Below are positions 46,800 through 56,589 of a stretch of DNA of 64,000 nucleotides, piece by piece. Positions within the stretch are counted from its first letter, which is position 1. Every line of letters begins with the position of its first letter. The stretch is from Tuctoria greenei (Eukaryota; Streptophyta; Magnoliopsida; Poales; Poaceae), in NCBI GenBank assembly GCA_036927565.1, contig JAYESD010000001.1, positions 249,641,097 through 249,705,096 on the forward strand, in the 5' to 3' direction. The notes below the pieces were generated by a model. It made no database searches and was not told the origin of the DNA. It saw only the letters and a program-made list of their open reading frames with translations. A program made the position numbers and the translations under genes.

Positions 46800-47778
46800 A
46801 CCACATTTCTCACTTTTTGAGCTATATTTCGAAAAACTCTTCTCTATCTTAATTTCTCTTCAAAAAACTGTTTGAGAGAACTTTTTCTTGGAAATGGATC
46901 ATTTTTTTATATTTTCTTCATTAATCATGTTTTTATCACATTCTTTCTTTAATTATCATGTTTGTGTTGCTTGTTATCCATAAGGACCAATAGTGTGTGT
47001 GCAACTCAAAATCATCGCCTTTCAGCCCAGTCGGACCGGACTAGTCCGCCCCAGTGGACGGACAAGTCCGGGTCCAGACTAGTCCGCGGCTGGTCCGCAC
47101 ACCGGACTAGTCCACCCTTCAACCGGACAAGTCCGGATCCGGACTAGTCTGGGTCTGGTCCGCGGACCGGACTAGTCCGGCCCCTCAACCGGACTAGTCC
47201 GGCCCTTGGGGACTTAAAACCCCCAGGCGGCCCAGACCCCTCCTCTCCCTCCCTCACTTGACTCTCTCACTTCCACGCGCTAGCAACCGCCCCCCATCGG
47301 CGATTTCGCGCTCCAACCTCCAAATCTCGACTCCAATCCACGCATCGGAGTCTTAGGGAGTGAGGGATCACTTCCTCGCGCTCCACATTCGCGATCCATC
47401 TCCGATTTCGTCGATTCTAGCGGATTTGAGAAGGTATTCCCTCGTTCTTCAAAAACTAGCCCCATTCTTGATTCTTAAAGTTTTTGATAGGAACACCTTC
47501 ATTAATGTTGCTCCATATATCCTTGCGATCATAGCCTAGGAGTATTGCGCGCTGATTCGATGATTTTTATGAATAGATTAGGGTTAGGGTTCATTCTGCG
47601 CAACCCGGACTAGTCCGGTCCCTGGCGAACAAGTCCGCCCAGCGGACTAGTCCGCCCCTGGGGCGGACAAGTCCGGTTTGCACAGGGCAAACCCTACTTC
47701 TAGTCCTTTCTCGAGATCTTTTCCGCAATGTTCCCTCTCCTTGGACTCATACCTTCCTTTCTCTATGCTTTCCGCAGC
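46800..47778 (+). other. Copia (+) pol to extra-ORF spacer
   Basis: An AT-rich stretch (46800-47000) is followed by palindrome clusters at 47027-47215 and 47606-47676, with a pyrimidine-rich leader-like stretch between them (47225-47290). No gene is seen apart from the putative promoter module listed separately. Confidence 0.6.
47027..47230 (+). promoter_or_regulatory. Putative internal promoter of the extra ORF, copia (+)
   Basis: Eight or nine CGGAC-N2-GTCCG motifs are followed by GGCCCTTGGGGACTTAAAA and CCCCC, then a CT-rich stretch. The last motif plus GGCCCTTGGGGACTTAA is conserved in the minus-strand copia (24133-24180 on the opposite strand), although the surrounding spacer is diverged. 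The arrangement copies the LTR (palindromes, then TATA inside an inverted repeat). Function is inferred. Confidence 0.42.
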
Positions 47779-49565
47779 ATGTCGAACTCGGAGCGTTCCC
47801 CTCCTCGTCTCAACCCCGAGGGGCGAACCAAAGCTCAAATTGTCGAGGCAAGGACCAAGGCTGCGCTCATAGAGGCGCAAAAGGCAAAGGAAGAGAGACA
47901 GCTGAAGGCACTCGAAGCCTCCAAAGTTGCCGCAAGCATCTACAACGAGGAAGAAGCCATAGCTAGAGCAACCGCAGAGTCCCTCAATGAGCTGCGGAAG
48001 AAGAAAAGGGAAGACAGGGAAGCTCACAACTCCAGGGCTGCTGAGGCCAATGCCCCCAAGAGAAATAAGCTCGTCACCATTGGCGAGAAAGCAAAGGGCA
48101 AGGAGCCAGCCCAAATGGAAGCTGAGCCTAGGGTCGAGCGTGACCCTAAGAAGGGAAAGGCTCCGGATCCTGTCGAGCCGACGAAGAAGAAGCCAGCTGT
48201 CAAGATGTCAGCAAAGAAGGCAGCTGGAGGTGTGGTGATCAAGGAGAAAGGGAAGGCCACTTCCATTGGTCCCCTTGAGGTTCACACACCAGAAAGGAAC
48301 CCCAACAGGCAGAAGGAGTTGTCTGCCAATGTGTTTCATGGAAAAGGGGCTGAAAAGGCCAGGAGGCTAAGGACCGAGAAGGTCTACAAGTTTGAGAGGA
48401 GCACGGCAGATCTCAGGTCTGGTGTGACTTTCATTGTGACTACTACCGGCTAGTCTATCAGCACATGAAGAAGCCGGTAATAGAAGCTCAATGGGTTGAC
48501 TGGGATTACATGGCCAAAAAGCAACACTCTGCTTTTGACGCTGTCATCGAAGCTGCTAAGCGCCATGACCTCAAGCAGATCATGGGTTTCAAGTATGACT
48601 GGAACGTCGAAGTGATTCTGCAGTTCTACTCCACCATCTACTTCACCACCTCATGTGACAGAAGAATTATTTGGATGACACATGGTGAGTAGTACTCAGT
48701 CACTTTCGCAGAGTTTGCCAGGATTCTAGGGCTTGAGGCACACATGGATCATGAGATTATAATCTCTAACCTCAAGGTCGTGGACCGTGAAGAGCTAGCA
48801 TATATGTATCCAAGTCACGTTCCATTTGATGCCGGTCTCGCCCGCAACATCAAGCCCTTCTACAGCATTATGAACAGAATCCTCAGAAGGACGATAGCAC
48901 CGAAGGACGGTGATGCTGGGGTGATTCAAGGGAACTTGAGGCACTTGCTACTTCTGATTGATGGGGAAGAGAAGTTCAACCTCGTCGATTACATCTTCGA
49001 CGATATCTTCAACATCTCGCATACCCCCAACCGTGCTTGCGGGTATGCCCCCTACATCATGTGCCTCATTGAGAAGGTGTCGGGCGTGACCTTCGTCAAG
49101 GACGTGTCGCACCGCCCGCTTCGTCCTCAGAAGCCCCCGAATGTACATGTTCCTCCTCGTCGCAAGAATGCAGATCCTCCATCTCGCCCCATGGCACCTC
49201 CGTCTCCGCCTCCGCCTCAATCCATGAGTGCCTTCTTCAAATGCTTCAAGGCGATCTTCACTTCCTGCCGGAAGCAAGAGATCCGCGCTCAAAGGGCACA
49301 CAAGCGTCAGGAAAAATATCTTAAGGCGGTGTGCGACAAGCTGGAGGTCCCGATGTCCTCTCCGGAGGTGAGTGATGGGGAGATCACTCCATTCCCCAAC
49401 TTCACCGCCGATGAGCACGCCCAGCTCCAAGAGGATGGAAGCTCCTCTCGGGCTGCTCCCTCGGCAAGGAACTCCGACGACGACGACGACGACGCCGATG
49501 ATCATGAGGACGACGTCGAAGATTCCGAGGCCACGGAGAGTGGAAGTGGCGAAGACGAGGACTAG
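47779..49565 (+). pseudogene. Copia (+) extra ORF (env position): putative plant transposon protein domain
   Basis: The start is ATG 47779 (MSNSERSPPRLNPEG), and the frame is also open upstream to 47728. An Ala/Lys/Glu-rich coiled-coil-like N-terminal half (to about 48360) precedes a conserved block with MGFKYDWNVEVILQFYSTIYF (about 48580-48650) and NLRHLLLLID (about 48930-48960). Those resemble the domain called putative plant transposon protein. The end is a Pro-rich linker and an Asp/Glu tail. A frame slip near 48440-48465 and a TAG at about 48690 break it. No membrane segment, so not a classical envelope. Conservation in two diverged elements argues for a real gene. Confidence 0.72.
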
Positions 49566-49996
49566 TTCTTAGGTCTTAGTTTCCTCCCTTCTTTTCCTTT
49601 TTGGTGCTTTGATGCCAAAGGGGGAGAGTTAAGGGGAAGTTAATCTTTTAAGTTAATCTTTTGTGGGTGTGCTTGTGGTTTGTGGACTTGTCTTGTAATA
49701 CTTTCATGCTATTTGGGTGTTTACATTTGTGCAAGACCTGCTAATGTTGTTTAATATCAATATAATGCTCTTATTGTCAATCTTATGATTTATATTGATG
49801 TACTTTATGTCTTGTCACAATTGTTGAGCACATCACGTAGGCACCCCACCATAACGTGTGTGGGTATGAAAGATCTCTTCCACCTCTTTTACATGCTGCA
49901 TTCATTGAGGGGGAGTCATTCATACGCACACAAGTTATGAAAACCAAATTTAATACTCTTAATTGTTGAAGGACTTAATGTGTTGTCATCAATCAC
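49566..49996 (+). other. Copia (+) 3' untranslated region
   Basis: This is T-rich sequence between the extra-ORF stop and the purine tract. No gene is seen. A GGGGGAG tract at about 49619-49626 could be a second purine tract. Confidence 0.6.
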
Positions 49997-50011
49997 CAAA
50001 AAGGGGGAGAT
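49997..50011 (+). other. Polypurine tract, copia (+)
   Basis: AAAAAGGGGGAGAT lies directly before the 3' LTR, matching the tract of copia (-). Confidence 0.88.
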
Positions 50012-51668
50012 TGAAAGTGCATCTAGGTTCCCCGTGGGTTTTGGATGATTGATGACGACAATTAAGTCGCTAATGAGCTCAAGTGATCTTAGCACAGGTG
50101 TGGACTCGATCGGAGACACAAACCCTCAAAAAGGAAAGGAAGGAAACGGAGTCAACTCGAAGCATAGAAACTAGGGTTTCTAGCGTGTTGAGTTAGACTA
50201 GCCGTAGAAATAGGAGGGTGCGTGTGTAAAGTGCATTGAGATCAAGTTTGGGAGCTCAAAGTGGTTTAGAGGTCAAACCCCTTGAGAGAAAAGAGTGGAT
50301 AAGTAGTCTGGCAGTAGGGCCGGACTAGTCCGTGCAGGTGGCCGGACTAGTCCGCCCCTAGCCGGCCAAGTCCGTATTTGGCCGGACCAGAAGGGTCTGA
50401 CTGAGATCGGACTAGTCCGTTCGTGGCCGGACTAGTCCGGGTAGCAGTGAGTGGGTTTTGGGGACTAAGTCTCAAAACCACGGACTTGTCCGTTTGAGTC
50501 CGGACCAAGAGGTCCTGAGTGAGAACGGACTAGTCCGCCCGTGGGGCCGGACTAGTCCGGGTTGGCGAGTTGAAGGTGCTTCTGTGACTAAGTCTGGGAG
50601 GACCGGACTAGTCCGCCCTTAGGGCCGGACTAGTCCGTGGTCCTCAGACTAGTCCGTTTTCACACGGAGCAAAAGGCTCTGTGTGAGATCGGACTAGTCC
50701 GGTGGTGACCGGACTAGTCCGTTGTTGAAGTGACCGTTTGAATTTGAAGTTTGGCGGGTAGTGTGACGATAACGTGTCAGCTGTCGGGACCTGACAAGAG
50801 GTCAGTGGTCCTCTAGGCCGGACTAGTCCGGGCCTGAGGCCGGACTAGTCCGCCCTTCTGCTGAAGTCAGCAGTATGGGCTTGGGATCTCTATAAATAGA
50901 GGTCCCCTGGGTTCTTTTGAACCATCTCTTGAACTGACTTGAACCCTAGCGCCGCCACAGCCAACTTGGAGCACTCTTGAGCCTCTTTCTTGCCAACCTT
51001 CCCTCTAAAACTAATTCTTGAGTGGATTAGGGTTTAGTGAGGTGGAGAAGAGGAAGAACATCGCGCTTGTGCTCCCGGTTTGATCTCTTGCACTCATTGA
51101 GTCTTTGTGAGCTGTGTGTTGAGTGTGTTTTGCGTTGTTGATCATCTTTGTGGTGTGGGAGCCTTATATTGTGAGAAGCCCCAACGAATCTTGTATTCGC
51201 ACTTTGAGATAGTAGAGAACCAAGTTAGGCCCGTGCGGTAAACTTGGTGAAGGAAGGATTGGTGAACCCGGTCCTTTGTGGACTCCTCAAAGGGGACGTA
51301 GATTCTTGTGTGGAATCGAACCTCGGGATAAAATTCCTTGTGTCTCCGTGTTCTTCGCATTTTGTTTATCGCTTACTTCGTTCTAGGGTTGCTAGTCTTG
51401 TCTTGCGCTTCACATTGACTTAATCTTGTTGGAACTTGACTCACTCTTGTGTTGATAGGTTCTAAACTTATCATAAACATATCCTCACTTGTAGCCTCGA
51501 GAAAATCCCCTTAAAACTTGCTAGAAACACTTTTTAGAGTTCTTCACGCAGGCTAACCGGACTAGTCCGCCCCCAGACCGGACTAGTCCGCCCCCTGTGA
51601 TTTAATCTCGTTTTATTAAGTCATTTGCAGGTCGATTAGCCTATTCACCCCCCTCTAGGCAACTTTCA
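50012..51668 (+). repeat. Copia (+) 3' LTR
   Basis: It is 1657 bp and near-identical to the 5' LTR. Several palindromes that are degraded in the 5' LTR (CTG for CCG) are intact here. Confidence 0.96.
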
Positions 51669-51673
51669 GCCCG

Positions 51674-53097
51674 GTATCAGCGAAATCACGTGGTCAAATG
51701 GCCTGGAGGGAGGCAACACTCCAGGGTCTTGGAACACATCCCTATACTCCTCTAACAAACTCTGCACCTTAACATCCACTCTCTGCATCTCCAACTCCCC
51801 CTCCTGCTCCTGTCTGCACTCGACCACCGCTAGCGCCCAAATGTCATTCCCCAGAATGCATTTGCCTAACTGAAATACCTCCATCTAAGCGACTCGAGGC
51901 TGGGGATCCACTGCATCTCCTGTCAGTAGCCGTGTTTTGCCTTGGTACTCAAATCGAATCGTTTTAGCTTTCCAATCACACTGCATTGGGCTAAATTGTG
52001 ACAGTCAGTCCATGCCCAAAATAGCGTCATAAGCCCCAATAGGAAGCACATGCATGTCCGTCTGAAATGTGGCACCACCACACCACCATTCCAGCTTCGA
52101 AACCATGTGCTCTGTCAACATCGTATCGCCACTGGCCACCCTGACTTTCACCTGGGGGCACCTCGTCTTCACCAATCCAGCGCTGTCCACAAAGGAGGTA
52201 TTCACGAACGACTGAGAACTGCCCGAGTCGATTAGTAACAGGAAAATCTTGTTGTAGGCCAATGCTTTGAGCCTGAAACAACTGGTTCCTTGAGTACCCG
52301 CTACTGCATGTATTGATAACTGGTAACAGGTTGCAGTCTCCACGTCTTCTTGTTCTAGTTTGAGAAACACCTCATCAGATAAGGGCATGTCCATCTCCTC
52401 CACCGATATAGCATTCACCTGTGGCTGCCCCCTCTTAACACAACGCCCAGCATGCCCAGGTTCAAACTTCTCACCGCATGCGTAACATAATCCGTGGAGA
52501 CGCATGTAATCCCGTACCTGACGTTCTCTCGAAAGATCCCCTCTTGGCACTAGAGGCTTCACTTCTGTTCGACCCCGAAACATCTGCCTCGCGCCCCATA
52601 ACCTACCTCCTCTAACCCTGCTACGCTCCTGAATATCCTACTGCACCCGAGCTAGCACCACAGCACGTTCCACCGATGTTGGCACTTGAGATAGGACAGG
52701 ACCCTGCAACTCTGGCCGCAATCCTTTGGTGAACCGCGTGACATAAAAAATATCATCCAAATCTGGATTGTGCATCGCGGTAGAATAGCGCCCTTCCTCG
52801 AACGCCGAAATATACTCCTCCAAACTCCCTGTCTGCGCAGATGCAAGAGGTCATACATGTCCTGAGGGTACTCATAAGTGCCAAACTTCCTCTTCACTGC
52901 CTCCCAGGTGCGCCGATCCGACGGAATAGCGCATCTCTCTCCTTCGCTGCTTGTTCGGCCACCGACACCGCCAATGCCTGTTGCCCGATCAGATCACGTT
53001 GGACCCGATCCACCTGATCAAGTCGCTGAGTGACCGTATCGAGCGCTTGAAACACCCGCTCCCACCGATCGTCGTCGCCTCGAGCCTGCTCCGCCAT
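51674..53097 (-). pseudogene. gag-pol: Chromovirus gag and protease, decayed
   Basis: It starts at ATG 53097 (MAEQARGDDDRW), with a coiled-coil-like N-terminus. A frame break occurs near 52895. The gag core (FTKGLRPELQGPVLSQVP, about 52680-52740) follows. The zinc knuckle CYACGEKFEPGHAGRC lies near 52440-52490. The protease LLLIDSGSSQSF lies near 52225-52260. Stops are seen near 52637, 52005 and 51885. The frame reaches DHVISLIPG at about 51676 and is then interrupted by the copia insertion. The RT start continues on the other side at about 39550. Confidence 0.88.
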
Positions 53098-53236
53098 GGC
53101 GTCCAGCACGAAACGTGTCTGGACGGACGGCTTCAGAACCGGCGCCGTCGTGAACTCGAATTCGCCCGTGAAACACGCACTCCTCCCAGGAACGACGACC
53201 CCCCTCCCCGAAATTTGAGTCCCGGGAAGAGAGGTG

Positions 53237-53248
53237 GCTCTGATACCA
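53237..53248 (-). other. Primer-binding site, chromovirus
   Basis: On the minus strand it reads TGGTATCAGAGC, two bases from the LTR and followed by CACC. It is complementary to initiator-Met tRNA. Confidence 0.88.
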
Positions 53249-53250
53249 GC

Positions 53251-53647
53251 TGTCACCACCCGTGGCCGTCGGCCTCGTCGGCGCCGACGGCGTGAGCAGC
53301 GACGGTGGACGTGAGCGCGTGCGGCGACTCACGGACGACGAGAGAGGTAGGGATCGGATCTATTTCTGTTTCATTTTCTTCATAGTTTTTTTACACACCC
53401 GAGTCCTCCTCTTTACATACCGCAGTCCTCTGACCGGCGGACCCCACACACGCCACACACCACACACGCATGGCCGACACGGCACCACCCGACACATGGG
53501 CCCCGCACCCGCCGCGCTTCGGCCTTATCGCTTCTCGAGTCTTCTCCGCTTCACTCGTCCCCTTCAGTCTCTTCGACCTCCTCGTCCAGCTCGCCCTCGC
53601 CCACCTCTGTCGCCTCCGGCTCCCGTGGCGACGAGCCCGCCGTCACA
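53251..53647 (-). repeat. Chromovirus LTR, upper copy (5' LTR)
   Basis: It is 397 bp and differs from the lower copy by four C/T or G/A transitions and one C-run indel. Confidence 0.95.
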
Positions 53648-54698
53648 GTCTCCAGGCTCCGCCCAAGCATGGTTGGGTAGGTGAGAATGTCATCCTGGGT
53701 CAGCCCAGCCTTTTCAGTCAGGAACTCGACCTTCTCCACAATCATCTTCTCTGAGAGCTTGCAACGAATGCGGGTGTCGCCAGATTATCAGGGTGACAGC
53801 ATCCTTGTGGAAGCCGAGGCGTCGATACAGCGCAACCTTTCTCTCTAGCGTTGGGGCCTTCATCATGCAGAGGGTGCGTAATACGTGCAGGAACATGGGG
53901 TTCCCGGGCTCGACGCCGACTTTCCTGGCGACCTCCACGATTTCGTTGATGCGGTCGGGGTTTAACAGGATGACGCCAGGCTGAAGAGCAACGAGCTTGG
54001 ATACATCGGTGGCGGAGAGGCCGTGGACGTCGCGGAGCAGTGGGATGGTGCGGAAGAGAGTGAACTCAGGATTGCACCTGGTGACGAAAGGCAGCTTGTT
54101 GAGGGCCGCGGCGACGCGGGCGTTGGAGCCGAGGACCTCGCGCAGGGTGAAAAAGAGAGGTTCCAGCCGGTCCTTGACGCCTCGGTAGAGGATGACGGGG
54201 TTAACCAAGACGAGCCGCGGCAGGAGCGGCGCCTGAATGCCAACGGAGGCGAGGAAGTCGAGCCTGGGCTGCAGCGTCTTGGCTGCCTTGGTGTTGAGCA
54301 GGATGGGTAGTTTGCGGGTGATGGAGGAGATGTCGGCGTCGGAGAACCCGTAGCGGCGGAGGAGCGCGAGGACGGCGTCCGCCTGCTTGGTGTCGCGCGG
54401 GGATGCTAGGCGGACGGAGGGCGCAGCGCGGGCGGCGGCGGTCGGGGAAAGCCCGCAGGTGGAGATGAGGTAGGAGAGCGCGGCGTCGGTGGCAGTTGCG
54501 GAGAAGGCGGCGGTGAGGGCACCTGGCCGGAGGGGTCAAGACGCGGCGGCGGATAGCGGTGGTCGGGGAAAGATCGCAGCCGGAGATGAGGTAGGAGAGC
54601 GCGGGGTCGGCAGCAGGAGTGGCGGTTGCGGAGGACAAGGCGGCGGTGAGGGCGGCGGGCCGGAGAGATGCGAGGCGGCGGTGGACGGCGGCCCGCAT
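53648..54698 (-). pseudogene. mTERF family gene, 5' part
   Basis: ATG at 54698 (MRAAVHRRLASLRPAAL) begins an Ala/Arg-rich transit-peptide-like N-terminus. A diverged tandem duplication of about 132 bp (54622-54666 versus 54490-54534) shifts the frame. The downstream frame contains mTERF repeats: LNTKAAKTLQPRLDFLASVG, then LPRLVLVNPVILYRG, LVALQPGVILLNPDRI and FHKDAVTLIIWRHPHSLQ. A one-base insertion near 53758 separates this from LSEKMIVEKVEFLTEKAGL. The frame then meets the chromovirus at 53648 and resumes at 36413. mTERF proteins are nuclear-encoded organellar nucleic-acid-binding helical-repeat proteins. No intron is needed. Confidence 0.85.
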
Positions 54699-54874
54699 TT
54701 TGGGGAAAAGCCGTGGACGGGGACGGGAGCCTCATGGGGAAGAAAAATTGGGCGAGCCGTGCAGAGTGATTTTGGTTTGGGCGATGTGATGCTTGGATCC
54801 GCCCAGAGAATGGTAAGAATCTCCGGCCCACATACTACGGGGGTCTAATTCGGCCTGCTGCTGAGCCTGCATCC
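54699..54874 (-). other. Upstream flank of mTERF
   Basis: About 175 bp upstream of the mTERF ATG. No clear TATA box was recognised on the minus strand. It would contain the gene's 5' UTR and promoter. Confidence 0.35.
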
Positions 54875-55786
54875 TTGGATCAGAATTTCGACGGGTGCGG
54901 CAGTGTGGTCGTTCTGGCGTCGAGCACGCTTTCGCACAGACGTATTACCGTGTACGTGTATATGCACAAGCAAGGCAGGCGAGCCACCGTCCCCTCGGTT
55001 GTTTTCGTGTTCTCGTGGACGAAGCCGGCCGGCGCTGCATTGCAAGCACGGTCACCGCCACCGCTGCGCTACTATACTAGCTGTGCGCCTGTGCCGGCCT
55101 GTGCACGAGCCGGCCTTCGGCGGCGTAACGTGCAAGGCAATGAGAAGCGCCTCCGCATGCGGTTAACCAATCATCCACGACGAGGCAGCTGTGAGGCTGA
55201 CTTCAACGGCGATATGCAAATTGAAGTGCGCAATTCACGATATAGGTGGCCAACAAAACCAGAAGAGGAGACTCAATATATGGGGTCTCCAACAGCGTAC
55301 TCAGAATGGATATCTTTCGCGGTCTTGAAGTTTCCAACACTCGCATCCTTAGTCATGCCTGCCGCGAAGGTAGAACGGTGCTTCTCGCCGCTGGAACCCG
55401 ACCGATATTGCCGGCCGCTTCTGCCCTCTCGAACGAAGACAAGCCCCATGTGCAACAGCCTCCGTGCGACGGCCGCCCTCCCCGTGAGCAAAAGCGGCGG
55501 CGAGGCGCAGAGCAGCGGGAGGCGAGAAGACGATGCGCCTGATCCGGTTCGGCGGTGGCGCGTCCGAGCAAGCACCGGGTCTTTCCGCCAGGCCAACGTG
55601 AGCGACGACGGCCCCGCGCGGCGACGGCGCTTTAGAGCGAGCACTGGATCCTCGCGCCAGACCGACACGAGTGACGATGGCTCCGCACGACGACGGCGCG
55701 TCCGAGCGAGCACGACATCCTTGCACCAGGTCGTCTTCGTGCTGCGTCCGGCGGGACCTCCCGAAACTCACCGGCGCCTTCACTGA
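54875..55786 (+). CDS. GC-rich open frame of doubtful coding status
   Basis: A 303-codon frame is open from 54875, but overlapping long frames exist on both strands (for example 55891-55349 minus), which is common in GC-rich repeats. It contains no domain I recognise. The C-terminal third is a 23-residue tandem repeat (RASTGSFRQANVSDDGPAR type) from a 69-bp DNA repeat. It may be part of an unidentified transposon or a lineage-specific gene, and I favour non-coding. Confidence 0.15.
   Translation: MDQNFDGCGSVVVLASSTLSHRRITVYVYMHKQGRRATVPSVVFVFSWTKPAGAALQARSPPPLRYYTSCAPVPACARAGLRRRNVQGNEKRLRMRLTNHPRRGSCEADFNGDMQIEVRNSRYRWPTKPEEETQYMGSPTAYSEWISFAVLKFPTLASLVMPAAKVERCFSPLEPDRYCRPLLPSRTKTSPMCNSLRATAALPVSKSGGEAQSSGRREDDAPDPVRRWRVRASTGSFRQANVSDDGPARRRRFRASTGSSRQTDTSDDGSARRRRVRASTTSLHQVVFVLRPAGPPETHRRLH
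55550..55735. repeat. 69-bp tandem repeat, about 2.7 copies
   Basis: Successive copies of AGCAC-anchored units start at 55571, 55640 and 55709, exactly 69 bp apart. Each is GC-rich with GACGACGGC blocks. The period is a multiple of three, so frames stay open on both strands. Confidence 0.85.
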
Positions 55787-56234
55787 CCGATTCCATGGTG
55801 TTGCGGATTCTCGCGCCCGCGGAACAGTAGACGGGGAGTTTAGAAGGAAATGCATATTTGCGTCCTGCTCGACCCGGCGCCTGAAATGCATGTCTTCTTT
55901 AGCTAGTCCGTTGGAGACACTTATTTGACACTACAGTATAAATCAAATACTCATTTTACATTTGCGCGTCCCTTTGTATACTCGGTTGGAGTCAGTATGA
56001 ATAGCTGATGAGTCCATGCCCCTACAGCATCAGTCGCTGCTGCAGCCTGAGGCCGGAGAAAATCTTCTGCTCAACCGGCCGGGGGGTTGACGTAGGTGGT
56101 AGACATGAGAATCTTCTTTTGATGTGTTTTCTTGCGGGAGTGACAAAAGCACAGCACGGCACTGTACAACGCCTGACAACGACGTCTCACAAATCGCCTT
56201 GCTACCCCTGCTGTTGTCTAGGCCTGTCAACTAG
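55787..56234. other. Unassigned spacer
   Basis: No gene recognised. This is mixed-composition DNA between the tandem repeat and the gypsy remnant. Confidence 0.5.
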
Positions 56235-56399
56235 TGTAACACCCAAATTTTTGGAGAAAAAAATGTGTAAAAAGAATTTCTGAAGAGTTTTAAAATATTT
56301 TCTTTTGGGAATAAAATCCATATAAGGCAAATTGCATCATATGTAATTGAATGTGTGAAATTTTTCAAATTTAAATTTGTTAGAATTTTGGTTTTAAAA

Positions 56400-56490
56400 T
56401 TTAAATCATAAAAGAGAAGAAAAAGAAAACAGAAAAGAAAAAGAAAAAGAAAAAGAAAACTTACCTGGGCCGCCAAAAAAAAAAGAAAAA
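56400..56490. repeat. (GAAAAA)n-type purine microsatellite
   Basis: GAAAAA/GAAAAC hexamers are repeated in an A-rich context inside the gypsy remnant. Confidence 0.85.
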
Positions 56491-56589
56491 GATCGTATTA
56501 TGAAGCTTCACGGTATGCCATCAAGGATAGTCTCAAATTGAGATGCCCAATTCACGTTAAGGTTTTGGAGAAGTCTCCCGAAAACACAT

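Larger units (their letters stand above)
39556..51668 (+). mobile_element. Ty1/copia LTR retrotransposon, SIRE-like, plus orientation
   Basis: LTRs lie at 39556-41213 and 50012-51668, both TGAAAG...CTTTCA. The target duplication is GCCCG (39551-39555 and 51669-51673). Order is gag, protease, integrase, RT, RNase H and an extra ORF. Length is 12.1 kb. Counting by eye gives about 34 differences between the LTRs (about 2 percent), mostly transitions, so this copy is younger than the minus-strand copia at 5002-31690. Its ORFs carry only a handful of lesions. It sits in the chromovirus between protease and RT. Confidence 0.96.
36414..53647 (-). mobile_element. Ty3/gypsy chromovirus, Reina-like, minus orientation, split by copia (+)
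   Basis: Short LTRs at 36414-36811 and 53251-53647 are near-identical (four substitutions and one indel by eye). The 5-bp target duplication is GTCTC (36409-36413 and 53648-53652). The primer site is initiator-Met type. Without the nested copia it is about 5.1 kb. LTRs near 400 bp, compact size, integrase after RT and a chromodomain-like C-terminus fit the Reina chromovirus lineage. It interrupts the mTERF coding sequence. Confidence 0.93.

Noticed and set aside
47779..49565. Retroviral envelope gene
   Set aside because: No signal peptide, membrane helix or cysteine-rich ectodomain; position alone does not make an envelope.
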